A stretch of DNA of 39,522 bases from Lentisphaerota bacterium (GCA_015061615.1 SUWE01000023.1:1-39522), one strand, 5' to 3'. Shown: positions 26,892-34,903, counted from the first letter of the stretch. The notes: a model not told the origin generated them from the letters alone. A program made the numbers and translations.

Positions 26892-29677
26892 TCAAAGTAT
26901 CTCCTTTCCGGAATATATTTGCCATTCATCCCGAAATGAGCAAGCTGATCTCCGTAGATTCCCATGCTGCCGTAAAATTTGAAAATGTGGGGGAATTTGA
27001 TATCCATCACAAAAGCGAACTGCCGGATCATTTCTTCGAGTGTCTTTGTATTTTTGGCGCGGATGAGTATTGCTCCGTTTGCAAGTTTTTCGATGGTATT
27101 GGCTTTATCCGGAACGATCTGTAAAGAAATTGCATCTTTGCGGTTCAAGCTGGAGTCATTGCGGGAAACCGGAGGAGTTCCCCCTTCCGGCAGAACCTTG
27201 TACTTGTAACAGAATGCAAAATATTCATCAAAACGCTTGCTGAGTTTCATAGCCTCTTCATCGCTTTTAGGCACATGTATGCGGAATGAAAGTTTCTTAT
27301 TGGCATCAACAAACGGGAAACTGAGGATCTCATCCTGTGTAATATTGAAGAAATCCGACTTGTAACGGATCGTCAATACACTGTTTGCTTTCAAATCCAC
27401 ATTTTCCACCTTGTATTCATTGCCGTTATCTTTGAAAGAAACTGTTTTGCCATCGACATCGACCGCAGCAAGGTGAAAAAATCTTATTTTTCTGAATACC
27501 GCAGAAGTTGAAAACGCTTTATCAACTTTTACAGAGAAGGTCATCTTTTCAAGTTTCTTATCCCCGTTTGCAACTGCTGAAAACGCGGCAGGTGCATTTT
27601 CAAAACCGCAAACGGTTTCATAAAGAACAGGAACACGCGACGGCAGAACAGTATCAACTTTTGTAAAGTTGTCTGCAATATTATTGACTGTCTCAGATTT
27701 ATTGCGGAGCTTTTTCAAAAACACAAAACGGGGCTTGCCGTCTGCGGTCAGGTCAATATTGTCAATACTGAGCGTTCCGGCAGAATCTTTTTTAGAGGTG
27801 TTGCCGAAGAAGAAGAAAGTGTTTGCGCCTTTGCCGTAACGGGAACAGTACGGTACATAAAGGTCTTTGCTGAATGCTACCGGGGTTGAACTCTGCCAAC
27901 CGGCACGGATCAATTCCAGTGACTCCGGAATGATGTAAACCTGCTGGGGGTTGCCGTAGAATGTGACAAATGTCTGATTCAAACCCCATTTGAATTGATT
28001 CATGATCTGATAATCAGAAAGCCGCTGGATCAGGTCGATAAATTCCGGAGTGGTACGGTTACGCCAGTCGGGCATCATCTCTTTGAAAAGGAATCCGTGA
28101 CCGTGAACATTGCCGGGACGCGGTCCGATGAACCAGCGGTAAAGCGGCAGCATTGACCGATGAGCAGCAACATTGAGGAACGGACGTTCGAGCATGCAGA
28201 TATCCCCCTTCAAGCTGCCGTTGTTATGAACAGTGAGCTGATTCGGGGCAGGGCGCAGAGAGTGGATATAATCCACCACATGGTTGACCGCCACACTCTG
28301 ATCAATGAATACTCCTTCATTATCCCATGCTCTGCCAGCAAGCGGCTTTTTAACAGCAGGACCACGATAGTAAGCACCGCCGCCACCGCAATCCAGTGCA
28401 AATCCAGGCAAGTCCAGCTCTTCAGTCAGAAACTTCATATCTTCTTCAAATACTTTTGCCCAGCTGGTTCCCATCGGGAATACGCGAACTTCCCAGTCAT
28501 GGCCCGTACTCCAGCCTTTTATCAAGGTTACAGTCTTTTTATCTTTAGTAAGTGAATCAGGGTAATGTTTTTCAGCAAGCTGTCTTTCACACCATGTGCC
28601 AGAACAGCTGTTGTAGAACATCCAGCCGTAACGTTTGCCGTGTTTGAGATAATTCTCTTTGCGGATCTTGCGGTACTCTTCAGCTGTATTATGTTTGTAA
28701 TTGGTTGAAACGCCGCCGAATTTCGCACGGTTTTTATCCTCGATCGGATTGTCAGGGGTATACTTCATCAACTCATCTTTGATTACCATATCACCTGCGC
28801 GGAAATAAGGGGCGTATGCCCATTCGTGGGTATAATAAAGACGGCGGGATTCCTCTGGACGCGGGGTGCTCCACCAGTTACGGTAATGGGCGCAGTTACC
28901 CCATGCGTAAGGGTTATCCTGTCCACCGACAACAGCCCACACTTCAGGAAATGAATCATAATGCTGCTGAATGATACGCTCGGCAGCCCCGTAGGCGCTT
29001 TCAGAAGCAGCAATCACATGACGGAGAGGCACTGTCTGTCTGGGGGAAATAACAAAACGCTGACTGTAGCTGTATTTATTGACAGAGGGAATATATTCAA
29101 CAGCCGTATAGCTTACTGGATCAAAAGTTACATGACCTATGGATATGGCATTTTTATCACTGAATACGGCAGTGGCAGCGAAAGCAATGGCACTTGATGC
29201 AACATGTTTCAAAACTGCGCCTTTTATCCCTTCGCGGGAAACTGGTCCATTGGTAACAGGGCGGCTGCTGCCAAAACCATCCCACAAATTCAGTTTTTTA
29301 TTTTTCCAATCAGGCGCAAGTGAAAATATCTGCTCGATAAAAAGTTCTTCATTTCCTTTATTGACAAATACTGATTCACCGAGAATAACGCGTTCTCTAG
29401 CAGAAAATGTCAAATTCCATGTCAGATCGGGCATCTTGTAAACAACTGTTATTTTTCCATTATTTTCGGAAATTTCAGGTGAGGGAAGTTTTATAAATTT
29501 CTTCGCCTTACCGTCATAAAGAGACATTGTCAAAGGAGCACTCTTCCAGTCTCCGCCAATCTTGTTTTTGAGAACAAGTTTACCGTTGTCAACAGACAAT
29601 TCAGCTGTTCGCACTGATACAGAGGCATAAAGTGCCGCTGCACAAAAAAGGAGTAAAGATATCCAGATATGTTTCAT
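26888..29677 (-). CDS. Large secreted protein, glycoside-hydrolase-like, family not recognised
   Basis: The ATG at 29677, with AAAGGA upstream, gives a 929-aa protein; a longer in-frame start at 29725 overlaps the previous gene and lacks a ribosome site. Residues 1-19 are a signal peptide (MKHIWISLLLFCAAALYAS). The first 250 residues resemble the beta-sandwich that precedes catalytic barrels in GH31/GH36/GH97-type enzymes. The central region is rich in Trp, Tyr and Gly and has acidic strand ends (GFALDCGGGGAYYRGP, GVFIDQSVAVNHVVDYI) that suggest a TIM barrel. A C-terminal beta domain follows. I cannot name a family or point to catalytic residues with confidence. It overlaps the downstream lipoprotein gene by four bases. 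Confidence 0.6.
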   Translation of the reverse strand: MKHIWISLLLFCAAALYASVSVRTAELSVDNGKLVLKNKIGGDWKSAPLTMSLYDGKAKKFIKLPSPEISENNGKITVVYKMPDLTWNLTFSARERVILGESVFVNKGNEELFIEQIFSLAPDWKNKKLNLWDGFGSSRPVTNGPVSREGIKGAVLKHVASSAIAFAATAVFSDKNAISIGHVTFDPVSYTAVEYIPSVNKYSYSQRFVISPRQTVPLRHVIAASESAYGAAERIIQQHYDSFPEVWAVVGGQDNPYAWGNCAHYRNWWSTPRPEESRRLYYTHEWAYAPYFRAGDMVIKDELMKYTPDNPIEDKNRAKFGGVSTNYKHNTAEEYRKIRKENYLKHGKRYGWMFYNSCSGTWCERQLAEKHYPDSLTKDKKTVTLIKGWSTGHDWEVRVFPMGTSWAKVFEEDMKFLTEELDLPGFALDCGGGGAYYRGPAVKKPLAGRAWDNEGVFIDQSVAVNHVVDYIHSLRPAPNQLTVHNNGSLKGDICMLERPFLNVAAHRSMLPLYRWFIGPRPGNVHGHGFLFKEMMPDWRNRTTPEFIDLIQRLSDYQIMNQFKWGLNQTFVTFYGNPQQVYIIPESLELIRAGWQSSTPVAFSKDLYVPYCSRYGKGANTFFFFGNTSKKDSAGTLSIDNIDLTADGKPRFVFLKKLRNKSETVNNIADNFTKVDTVLPSRVPVLYETVCGFENAPAAFSAVANGDKKLEKMTFSVKVDKAFSTSAVFRKIRFFHLAAVDVDGKTVSFKDNGNEYKVENVDLKANSVLTIRYKSDFFNITQDEILSFPFVDANKKLSFRIHVPKSDEEAMKLSKRFDEYFAFCYKYKVLPEGGTPPVSRNDSSLNRKDAISLQIVPDKANTIEKLANGAILIRAKNTKTLEEMIRQFAFVMDIKFPHIFKFYGSMGIYGDQLAHFGMNGKYIPERRYFE

Positions 29678-29700
29678 GATTTTTCCTTTAAAATACAAAA

Positions 29701-30348
29701 TCAGTTTTTCTTCCAATTTACCCAACGGACTTTGTCATATTTCCATCCCTTTATCGGAGCGACAAGACCGAGGGTTTTCTGAGAGTGATTTTCGACATGG
29801 CCATCAAGCATTGCGTAATTTGCAGATTTATTCTGGTGAATTGGATTGTGATCCTGATCCCAGCAGCTTGTCGGTCGCAGTTGAATTGTTCTTGCATCAC
29901 CGAAATAAACTACATAAGAAGGATTGACCACTTTTTTGATATTGCAGGGCCAGCTTTTCATGTGCTTTTCACCGGAATCACTCAAATAGTAGTTCATTCC
30001 GTAACTGATATAACCGGCGTTGTAAAAGCGGGGGAGCAATTCATCGACTTCAAATGCTCCGGCACCACGCCGGGAATCTGCCGGACAGGAAAAGTGGATG
30101 AAGTCTTTCGCATACGGCTTGAGATACTGCGGCCAGTATTCCCAGGTGCGTTTACGCACGATCATCGGCTGGAACTGCCCGTCATGCTCTTCCTGATACA
30201 TGAATCCCATTTTTGCCACCTCTTTCAAGTGGCTGGCACAGGTCAGCTGCTTATTCTGTTCCGACATATATTGCAACATCGATCCCCCGGCGGTAAATAA
30301 ACCGCCGAGGATGACGCATACAAGGATCAATTCCCGGAAATCTCTCAT
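29701..30348 (-). CDS. Divergent pseudopilin-like protein (type II secretion/prepilin family)
   Basis: The 215-aa protein has a hydrophobic N-terminal helix (ELILVCVILGGLFTAGGSML). It continues like the pseudopilin proteins common in Lentisphaerae: CASHLKEVAKMGFMYQEEHDG, then FSCPADSR, YGMNYYLS, VVYFGDA, and the tail IHQNKSANYAMLDGHVEN. That tail corresponds to the H-X9-DG domain, here with ten residues between His and Asp. The usual FTLIELL cleavage motif is lacking: the start reads MRDFRELILVC. It may be unprocessed or processed differently. The ATG overlaps the SGNH-hydrolase stop (ATGA). Confidence 0.7.
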   Translation of the reverse strand: MRDFRELILVCVILGGLFTAGGSMLQYMSEQNKQLTCASHLKEVAKMGFMYQEEHDGQFQPMIVRKRTWEYWPQYLKPYAKDFIHFSCPADSRRGAGAFEVDELLPRFYNAGYISYGMNYYLSDSGEKHMKSWPCNIKKVVNPSYVVYFGDARTIQLRPTSCWDQDHNPIHQNKSANYAMLDGHVENHSQKTLGLVAPIKGWKYDKVRWVNWKKN

Positions 30349-31883
30349 TTTAAAGGTGAACCTTTCTCTGCCAGAGCTTTGAGGATCAATCCGGCAACCT
30401 GCTGATTACCGGCAGGGGTGAAATGGATGCCGTCTCTGACGAACCATTTCGGAATATCGGCATTGCCTTTCATTGCGGAATAAAGGTCGATGAAATAGCA
30501 GTTGGTTTCAGCGGCAACTTTTTTCAGCATGGCATTGAAGGGCAGGACAAACTCCGGCAGACCGAAGATCGCACCGGGGCCGCCGTATTTGGCAGAGAGC
30601 GCACCCTGTTTTTTGCTGACTTCCACGTTGTTGGCAACCGGAGTAATCAGCACGATGGGAGCTTTGCTTTTTGCCCGGAGTTTTTCGATCACGCGTTTGT
30701 ATGATGCCTCGGCATCTTTGAGGGCGACCTGCGGCACTTTGTACTGGGCTTTGTAGAATGAAGCACAATCATTGTGACCGAGGAAGATCAGGATCAGGTC
30801 ATAAGGACGGTTGAAGATGGGATCATACATATACTGACGCCACTGATTTTGGGAACCGGGCAGATTGGCTTTTTTATCCATACGTCCTTCAACACGGGTG
30901 ATGAAGTCGCCGCCGACAGCAAGATTCTGGAAAGATGCTTTGCCGGGATTGTGTTTATTGAGCCAGAAAGAAAGTTTGTCGGCATGGTTGTTGTCACGCT
31001 CAAAATCGGTGACGCTGTCGCCGATATAAAGGATATGAAGCGGTTTGGCAAGTTTGATGGAAGCGGCAACTTTATCCAGTTCATCATATTCAGCTGCCGG
31101 CATCACATAACCGTAAGTCACGGCATTGCGTCCTCCGGCAGCGGCGATCAGGGTGACTTCTCCGGCGGGAAAAGTGGCGGCACCTTCATAAGTGACATTA
31201 CCTTTTTCATCATTAATGGCAGATGTGATCACCGGCATATTTTTGGTATTGCCGGAAATTGCGAAAAAGGTAATGGTTTCATCGGGAGTGGTAAAGTTGA
31301 ATTTGACCTTCGGCAGAGCTGCCCCCTCTCTGATGATCTGATGACCGTCAAGAGATTTCATGACCACAGCTTTGGGTTTCTCAAAAATGATGTCAAGGTC
31401 ATCAATGTAAGCTGTTCCTTCACCTTCTATGCGGATAGCAGGAGAACATCTTTCGACAAAAGAGGTCGTATAATCGGCGATATATTCAACTTTCTGCCAC
31501 TGGTCATTGAGTGTTACCGGCTGACAGTATACCCAATCCATTTTTTCTCCGCCTTTGCCGTTGCGGGTATAGTTGAGTACACCGGCTTTGATGTTTCCGG
31601 TACCTTTTGCATAAAAGGAAAGTCTGACTTTGGTTCCGGAAAGATTTTTTGCCGTAAGCGGGCAGATTGCCAGAGCATAAACTTTTTTGTATTTTTCCGT
31701 GGCAACCATTTTCATCGAACCTTTACCGGTTCGGGCAGCTTCCGTGGAACGGGTCGTTTTTCCGCCCCAATAGTTGTATGTTACCCAGCCGCCAGTATTG
31801 CGTTCAAAGGTGTGGTGAAAATCTGCGGATGCCGAAAAAGCAGTTGCAGCTGCTATGACTGTCAAAACTTTTGAAATTTTCAT
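30345..31883 (-). CDS. Secreted SGNH/GDSL hydrolase with N-terminal carbohydrate-binding-like domain
   Basis: A 512-aa exported esterase/lipase-like enzyme. Residues 1-20 are a signal peptide. Residues about 22-175 form a beta-sandwich with a family-typical FHHTFERNTGGWVTYNYWGG start and an AYIDDLDIIFEK end, as in carbohydrate-binding modules. The SGNH fold follows a linker: block I ILYIGDSVTDF (nucleophile Ser290), block II LAVGGDF (Gly), block III IFLGHNDCA (Asn) and block V DGIHFTPAG (Asp484, His487). Such enzymes often remove acetyl groups from polysaccharides. ATG 31883 has AAAGGAG upstream; the in-frame codons before it are not needed. It is the third gene of the operon and overlaps the divergent pseudopilin gene. 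Confidence 0.82.
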   Translation of the reverse strand: MKISKVLTVIAAATAFSASADFHHTFERNTGGWVTYNYWGGKTTRSTEAARTGKGSMKMVATEKYKKVYALAICPLTAKNLSGTKVRLSFYAKGTGNIKAGVLNYTRNGKGGEKMDWVYCQPVTLNDQWQKVEYIADYTTSFVERCSPAIRIEGEGTAYIDDLDIIFEKPKAVVMKSLDGHQIIREGAALPKVKFNFTTPDETITFFAISGNTKNMPVITSAINDEKGNVTYEGAATFPAGEVTLIAAAGGRNAVTYGYVMPAAEYDELDKVAASIKLAKPLHILYIGDSVTDFERDNNHADKLSFWLNKHNPGKASFQNLAVGGDFITRVEGRMDKKANLPGSQNQWRQYMYDPIFNRPYDLILIFLGHNDCASFYKAQYKVPQVALKDAEASYKRVIEKLRAKSKAPIVLITPVANNVEVSKKQGALSAKYGGPGAIFGLPEFVLPFNAMLKKVAAETNCYFIDLYSAMKGNADIPKWFVRDGIHFTPAGNQQVAGLILKALAEKGSPLK

Positions 31884-31922
31884 TTTTTTTACTCCTTTCT
31901 GCAATTAGAAATTAAATTTTTA

Positions 31923-32666
31923 TTAAATATCCTTGGAACCCCATACTTCATGAGAGGGGCTGAAGGGCCATGGCGGAGTGAATGCTCCAACATGACCGTC
32001 AAAATAGGTGAAATTTGCTGATTTTCCGTGGCGGATATCGATTCCCTTGGTCAGAAGAGCGTTGGCATCGGCCATTGATCCATCCCAAGACCATACAGCC
32101 GCATTGGTACGGGTATAGGCAAATGTTCCGTCGCCTTTTCTGGCAGAAGTGTCGGTTATTGCCATGATCACAGACGGATTTTTAATCTGATTCATTTTAT
32201 ACTGAGGATTGGTATTGTTGCTGTCAAAATAACCGAAGAAACGATTGCCGCTGTTACTGCTGGTTCCTCTTTCTCTGCCGTTGACAGTGTAACTGCAGAA
32301 ATATCCCGCTGGACGGATATATTCTTCTGCTGGTTGAGAGGGACAGAGTAAAACTTCTTCTCTGTAAGAATTAACACCTCGACTGCGGTCAACAGAGACA
32401 TTCGATACGCCGAGATAAGGCAGAAGTGTTGTGTGCCAAACATCCTGTTTTCTGCCTTTATCAAAAAAGCATGAATAAGTATTATAATTATCGTTATCAT
32501 CGTGATAAAGACTCAAAGCATTACTCATTTGCTTGAGATTGTTTATACAGCTGGCCGCACGGCCTCTTTCTCTTGCTGAATTAAGTGCCGGGAGCAGGAT
32601 CGCCGCCAGTATTGCAATAATGGCAATAACGACCAGCAGCTCGATCAGGGTAAAATGTTTTTTCAT
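31923..32666 (-). CDS. Pseudopilin-like protein with H-X9-DG tail
   Basis: A 247-aa type IV pilin-like/type II secretion protein. The N-terminus is [20 protein letters not shown]: a short basic leader, the FTLIE class III motif and a long hydrophobic helix. Position -1 is His rather than the Gly usually demanded by prepilin peptidase. The body holds the [20 protein letters not shown] segment. The tail [21 protein letters not shown] contains the H-X9-DG motif (TIGR04294-type) exactly. Large numbers of such proteins are typical of Lentisphaerae/PVC bacteria and are thought to form surface structures, though their cargo is not established. It starts four bases after the LacI stop with AAAGGAG upstream. 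Confidence 0.87.
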   Translation of the reverse strand: MKKHFTLIELLVVIAIIAILAAILLPALNSARERGRAASCINNLKQMSNALSLYHDDNDNYNTYSCFFDKGRKQDVWHTTLLPYLGVSNVSVDRSRGVNSYREEVLLCPSQPAEEYIRPAGYFCSYTVNGRERGTSSNSGNRFFGYFDSNNTNPQYKMNQIKNPSVIMAITDTSARKGDGTFAYTRTNAAVWSWDGSMADANALLTKGIDIRHGKSANFTYFDGHVGAFTPPWPFSPSHEVWGSKDI

Positions 32667-32670
32667 TGTT

Positions 32671-33714
32671 TTATTCTCCTTTGTTAGGGGTTGTTGTTTT
32701 ATTTTCGGGTCTCAAATGAAGTTTCAGTTTCAAATGCCGGCTGAAAGGCTGATTTTTATCCATTTGTTCAAGCAGTATTTCTATTGCCTCTGTGACCGGA
32801 TGTTCCGCAGAAGCCACCGGATAGGGATTGGTGCATATCGCTTCGATGTTGTTGAATCCTGACAGAAAAACATCTTTGCCAATGCGGATGTTATGTTCAT
32901 GTAACCACATGATTCCGCCCAATGCAAATTTATCGGTAAAATATGCCAATGCTTTCGGTGGAGTATTTCTTGAAAATGCGATTTTTGTTCCTTTGTATCC
33001 GAGTTCAAATGCTTTGATGTTGAAGTTTTTTTCTTCCCAATCAAGCTGGGGAGTGCTTATAATATAGTCATTTATTGAATCTGAAATGTTTTTTTCTGCC
33101 AGAATTGTTTGCAGTGCCAAGTATCTGGCACAGTTTGTGCTGACCGGCGCAGGCAGTATCAACTGCGGAATTTCTCCGGTTTGCTCTATTAAAAAACGGA
33201 GGATATCTGTCGAAGCCTCTATTGAGCCGGATTGTAAATTGCGGGAAAAATAGGAGTTCCAACCGATAAAAGTACGGTTGTTTTTCAACAATTCAGCTTC
33301 GATTTCAAAATGTCCCATCGGACTGCCGATGAAAATAAAGTGTTCAGCTCCGCGGGTGATCAAATCCCTGATTTCGCGGAGATTATTATCGGCATCAGGA
33401 GTCATCATATTGTTGAAGTAGGTGGCATATCCGCGGCTGTTGAGTTCCTGCATCAATTTCAAAAGCAATTCCCGCACATGTTCATCGCTTTCGATTTGCC
33501 GCATTCCGGAAACGATAGCAACCGTATGAGTGGCTTTCCCCCTCATCAGCCTGTAACCGAAATTCGGGCGGTAGCCGCTTTCTCTGGCAATACGCAGAAT
33601 TTCTTCCCTCCGCTGCGGAGAGACCCGGCAATTTGTCTTGCCGTTCAATACAGCAGAAACTGCCTGATAGGATACTCCCGCTTCGGCGGCTATGCTTTTT
33701 ATTGTTGCAGGCAC
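32671..33714 (-). CDS. LacI-family transcriptional regulator
   Basis: The GTG at 33714 gives a 347-aa protein beginning with the LacI-type helix-turn-helix [25 protein letters not shown], the hinge region [15 protein letters not shown], and a periplasmic-binding-protein-like effector domain with [14 protein letters not shown] sits about 6 bases upstream. An ATG at 33753 is in frame but would place the start before the helix-turn-helix and inside the predicted operator. The recognition helix is normal; hinge Leu-type contact residues are less clear. Its gene is the first of the seven-gene operon and an inverted repeat near its promoter suggests it represses itself and the operon, released by a sugar ligand that cannot be predicted. 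Confidence 0.87.
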   Translation of the reverse strand: MPATIKSIAAEAGVSYQAVSAVLNGKTNCRVSPQRREEILRIARESGYRPNFGYRLMRGKATHTVAIVSGMRQIESDEHVRELLLKLMQELNSRGYATYFNNMMTPDADNNLREIRDLITRGAEHFIFIGSPMGHFEIEAELLKNNRTFIGWNSYFSRNLQSGSIEASTDILRFLIEQTGEIPQLILPAPVSTNCARYLALQTILAEKNISDSINDYIISTPQLDWEEKNFNIKAFELGYKGTKIAFSRNTPPKALAYFTDKFALGGIMWLHEHNIRIGKDVFLSGFNNIEAICTNPYPVASAEHPVTEAIEILLEQMDKNQPFSRHLKLKLHLRPENKTTTPNKGE

Positions 33715-33736
33715 TTTATTCCCCCTGAAATCAAAT

Positions 33737-33757
33737 TTGATTGCATCGTTCAATCAA
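33737..33757. promoter_or_regulatory. Candidate LacI-family operator
   Basis: TTGATTG (33737-33743) and CAATCAA (33751-33757) are a perfect 7-bp inverted repeat with a 7-base spacer. A second palindrome, TCAAATTTGA, lies at 33731-33740. They fall just downstream of the predicted -10 box, where a bound repressor would block initiation. It is a candidate site for the adjacent LacI protein. Confidence 0.5.
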
Positions 33758-33759
33758 TA

Positions 33760-33787
33760 AATATAGTCAAGATTTTGAAAAATGCAA
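33760..33787 (-). promoter_or_regulatory. Putative promoter of the LacI operon
   Basis: Minus strand: TTGCAT (33787-33782), 16 bases, TATATT (33765-33760). Transcription would start near 33753, inside or next to the inverted repeat. Confidence 0.5.
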
Positions 33788-33820
33788 TAGCAAACTTGAA
33801 AAAAAGTCAAAAAAAGTCAA

Positions 33821-33861
33821 AAAAAAAGTCCCGAAAACTTTTGAGCAAAGATTTCGGGACT
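33821..33861 (-). terminator. Rho-independent terminator of the rubrerythrin operon
   Basis: AGTCCCGAAA (33827-33836) pairs with TTTCGGGACT (33852-33861) across a 15-base loop. On the minus strand the stem is followed by a run of Ts (As at 33821-33827). It lies 20 bases after the rubrerythrin stop. Upstream the A-rich unit AAAAAGTC recurs three times (33801-33830), without known role. Confidence 0.85.
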
Positions 33862-33881
33862 CAGCAAAAATGTCTGCCGTT

Positions 33882-34460
33882 TTACCAGTTTTCAGCGAGA
33901 ATTTCAAAGTATCCACGCTCATGGTCGCAGGATGGACATCTTTCCGGAGCTTTGGTTCCGGAGTGGAGAAATCCGCAATTCAAACACCGCCAGACAACCG
34001 GGGCAGGACGTTTGAACACCAGATCGTTTTCAAGGTTCCACAAAAGGTCGCGGTAACGTTTTTCGTGCTGCTTTTCTGCGACACAGACAAAATCAAATAC
34101 GGCGCCGATTTTTGCAAAACCTTCTTCTCTGGCAATTTCGGCAAATTCAGGATAAAGATCGTGCCATTCATCGTACTCGCCGGCGGCGGCAGATGCAAGA
34201 TTATGCGCAGTGTCACATATCATACCTGCCGGATATTCCGCCGTGATGGTGGTCAGACCGCCTTCCAGAAATTTGAAAAAGCGTTCTGCGTGTTCTTTTT
34301 CCTGATTTGCCGTTTCTTCAAAGATCGCAGCTATCTGCATCAGTTTTTCCTTTCTTGCCTGTGAGGCAAAATAGGTATACCGGTTGCGTGCCTGCGATTC
34401 TCCGGCGAACGCTTTGAGCAGATTTTCTCCGGTTCGCGTATTACGGACAGAGTGTTCCAT
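33882..34460 (-). CDS. rbr: Rubrerythrin
   Basis: A 192-aa peroxide-scavenging protein of anaerobes and microaerophiles. The N-terminal ferritin-like four-helix bundle has the diiron ligand pattern: FAGESQARNRY with the first Glu, FEETANQEKEHAERFF with Glu and ExxH, and CVAEKQHEKRY with the second ExxH. A C-terminal rubredoxin domain holds two CxxC pairs (WRCLNCGF and ERCPSCDH). It reduces H2O2 with electrons from a rubredoxin or reductase. I chose ATG 34460 with AGGAG five bases upstream; the longer frame starting TTG at 34484 is less likely. Preceded by a small Cys-rich lipoprotein gene in one operon. Suggests an anaerobic lifestyle. Confidence 0.94.
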   Translation of the reverse strand: MEHSVRNTRTGENLLKAFAGESQARNRYTYFASQARKEKLMQIAAIFEETANQEKEHAERFFKFLEGGLTTITAEYPAGMICDTAHNLASAAAGEYDEWHDLYPEFAEIAREEGFAKIGAVFDFVCVAEKQHEKRYRDLLWNLENDLVFKRPAPVVWRCLNCGFLHSGTKAPERCPSCDHERGYFEILAENW

Positions 34461-34480
34461 AATATCTCCTGAATGATGAA

Positions 34481-34780
34481 TCAATTATTCGCGGGGGCGG
34501 CATTCTGAGCCGGAGCTTTCTTCGCCGCTGCCGGAGCTTTTTGAGCAGGAGTGCCGGAAGTACCATCCTGATTGCCGACGGGGATAACTTCAACTGCTTC
34601 CACTGTCATCGTTTCAACAGTGTCATCAGCGTTGGCAGGACAGTTTTGGGTATTGCAATTCTGTTTGTGATGGCAATGCCCGGAACAGGGTGAACAATGT
34701 GTGGTGGTGTAGTAACAGCACCCGACGAAACAGAGTGCCAATGCAATCAGCACTCCCCAGACCAGAAGACTTTTTCTCAT
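34481..34780 (-). CDS. Small Cys/His-rich lipoprotein, unknown function
   Basis: The 99-aa product begins with a lipoprotein signal ending in CFVGC (Cys near residue 20). A cluster of Cys and His follows (CCYYTTTHCSPCSGHCHHKQ then NCNTQNC), then a low-complexity tail rich in Ala, Pro and Lys. The cluster is suited to binding metal or forming disulfides. No family is recognised. ATG 34780 has AGGAG upstream; a longer start at 34813 would add an Arg/Lys-rich leader. The rubrerythrin gene follows after 20 bases, so a role in iron or redox handling is plausible but inferred from context only. Confidence 0.65.
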   Translation of the reverse strand: MRKSLLVWGVLIALALCFVGCCYYTTTHCSPCSGHCHHKQNCNTQNCPANADDTVETMTVEAVEVIPVGNQDGTSGTPAQKAPAAAKKAPAQNAAPANN

Positions 34781-34799
34781 TTTTCTTCTCCTCTTTTTT

Positions 34800-34822
34800 A
34801 TCAGCCGGACCATCCGACTGAT
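34800..34822 (-). other. Stem-loop in the 5' leader of the lipoprotein-rubrerythrin mRNA
   Basis: On the minus strand, ATCAGTCGGA-TGG-TCCGGCTGAT forms a 10-bp stem with a single G-U pair and a 3-base loop, followed by an A-tract and the ribosome site AGGAG. It lies between the predicted promoter and the start codon and may modulate translation. Confidence 0.4.
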
Positions 34823-34836
34823 CTCCTCTGTTATGT

Positions 34837-34864
34837 ACTATAAATTATTAGCCGAAAAAATCAA
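34837..34864 (-). promoter_or_regulatory. Putative promoter of the lipoprotein-rubrerythrin operon
   Basis: Minus strand: TTGATT (34864-34859), 16 bases, TATAGT (34842-34837), 57 bases ahead of the lipoprotein ATG. It is divergent from the nuclease promoter. Confidence 0.5.
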
Positions 34865-34874
34865 GACTTAAGAC

Positions 34875-34903
34875 TTGTTTTTTTATCAAAGTGCGGTTAT
34901 ATT
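34875..34903 (+). promoter_or_regulatory. Putative promoter of the nuclease gene
   Basis: TTGTTT (34875-34880), 17 bases, TATATT (34898-34903), 38 bases before the ATG. Confidence 0.5.

Noticed and set aside
30774-31874. An open frame of 366 codons opposite the SGNH hydrolase gene
   Set aside because: The minus-strand gene has a signal peptide and all catalytic blocks; the antisense product is low in motifs and Phe/Ile/Gly-rich, as expected for a shadow.
33801-33830. Repeated AAAAAGTC units resembling a mini-array
   Set aside because: Only three short A-rich copies without spacers of uniform size; not a CRISPR or iteron array.
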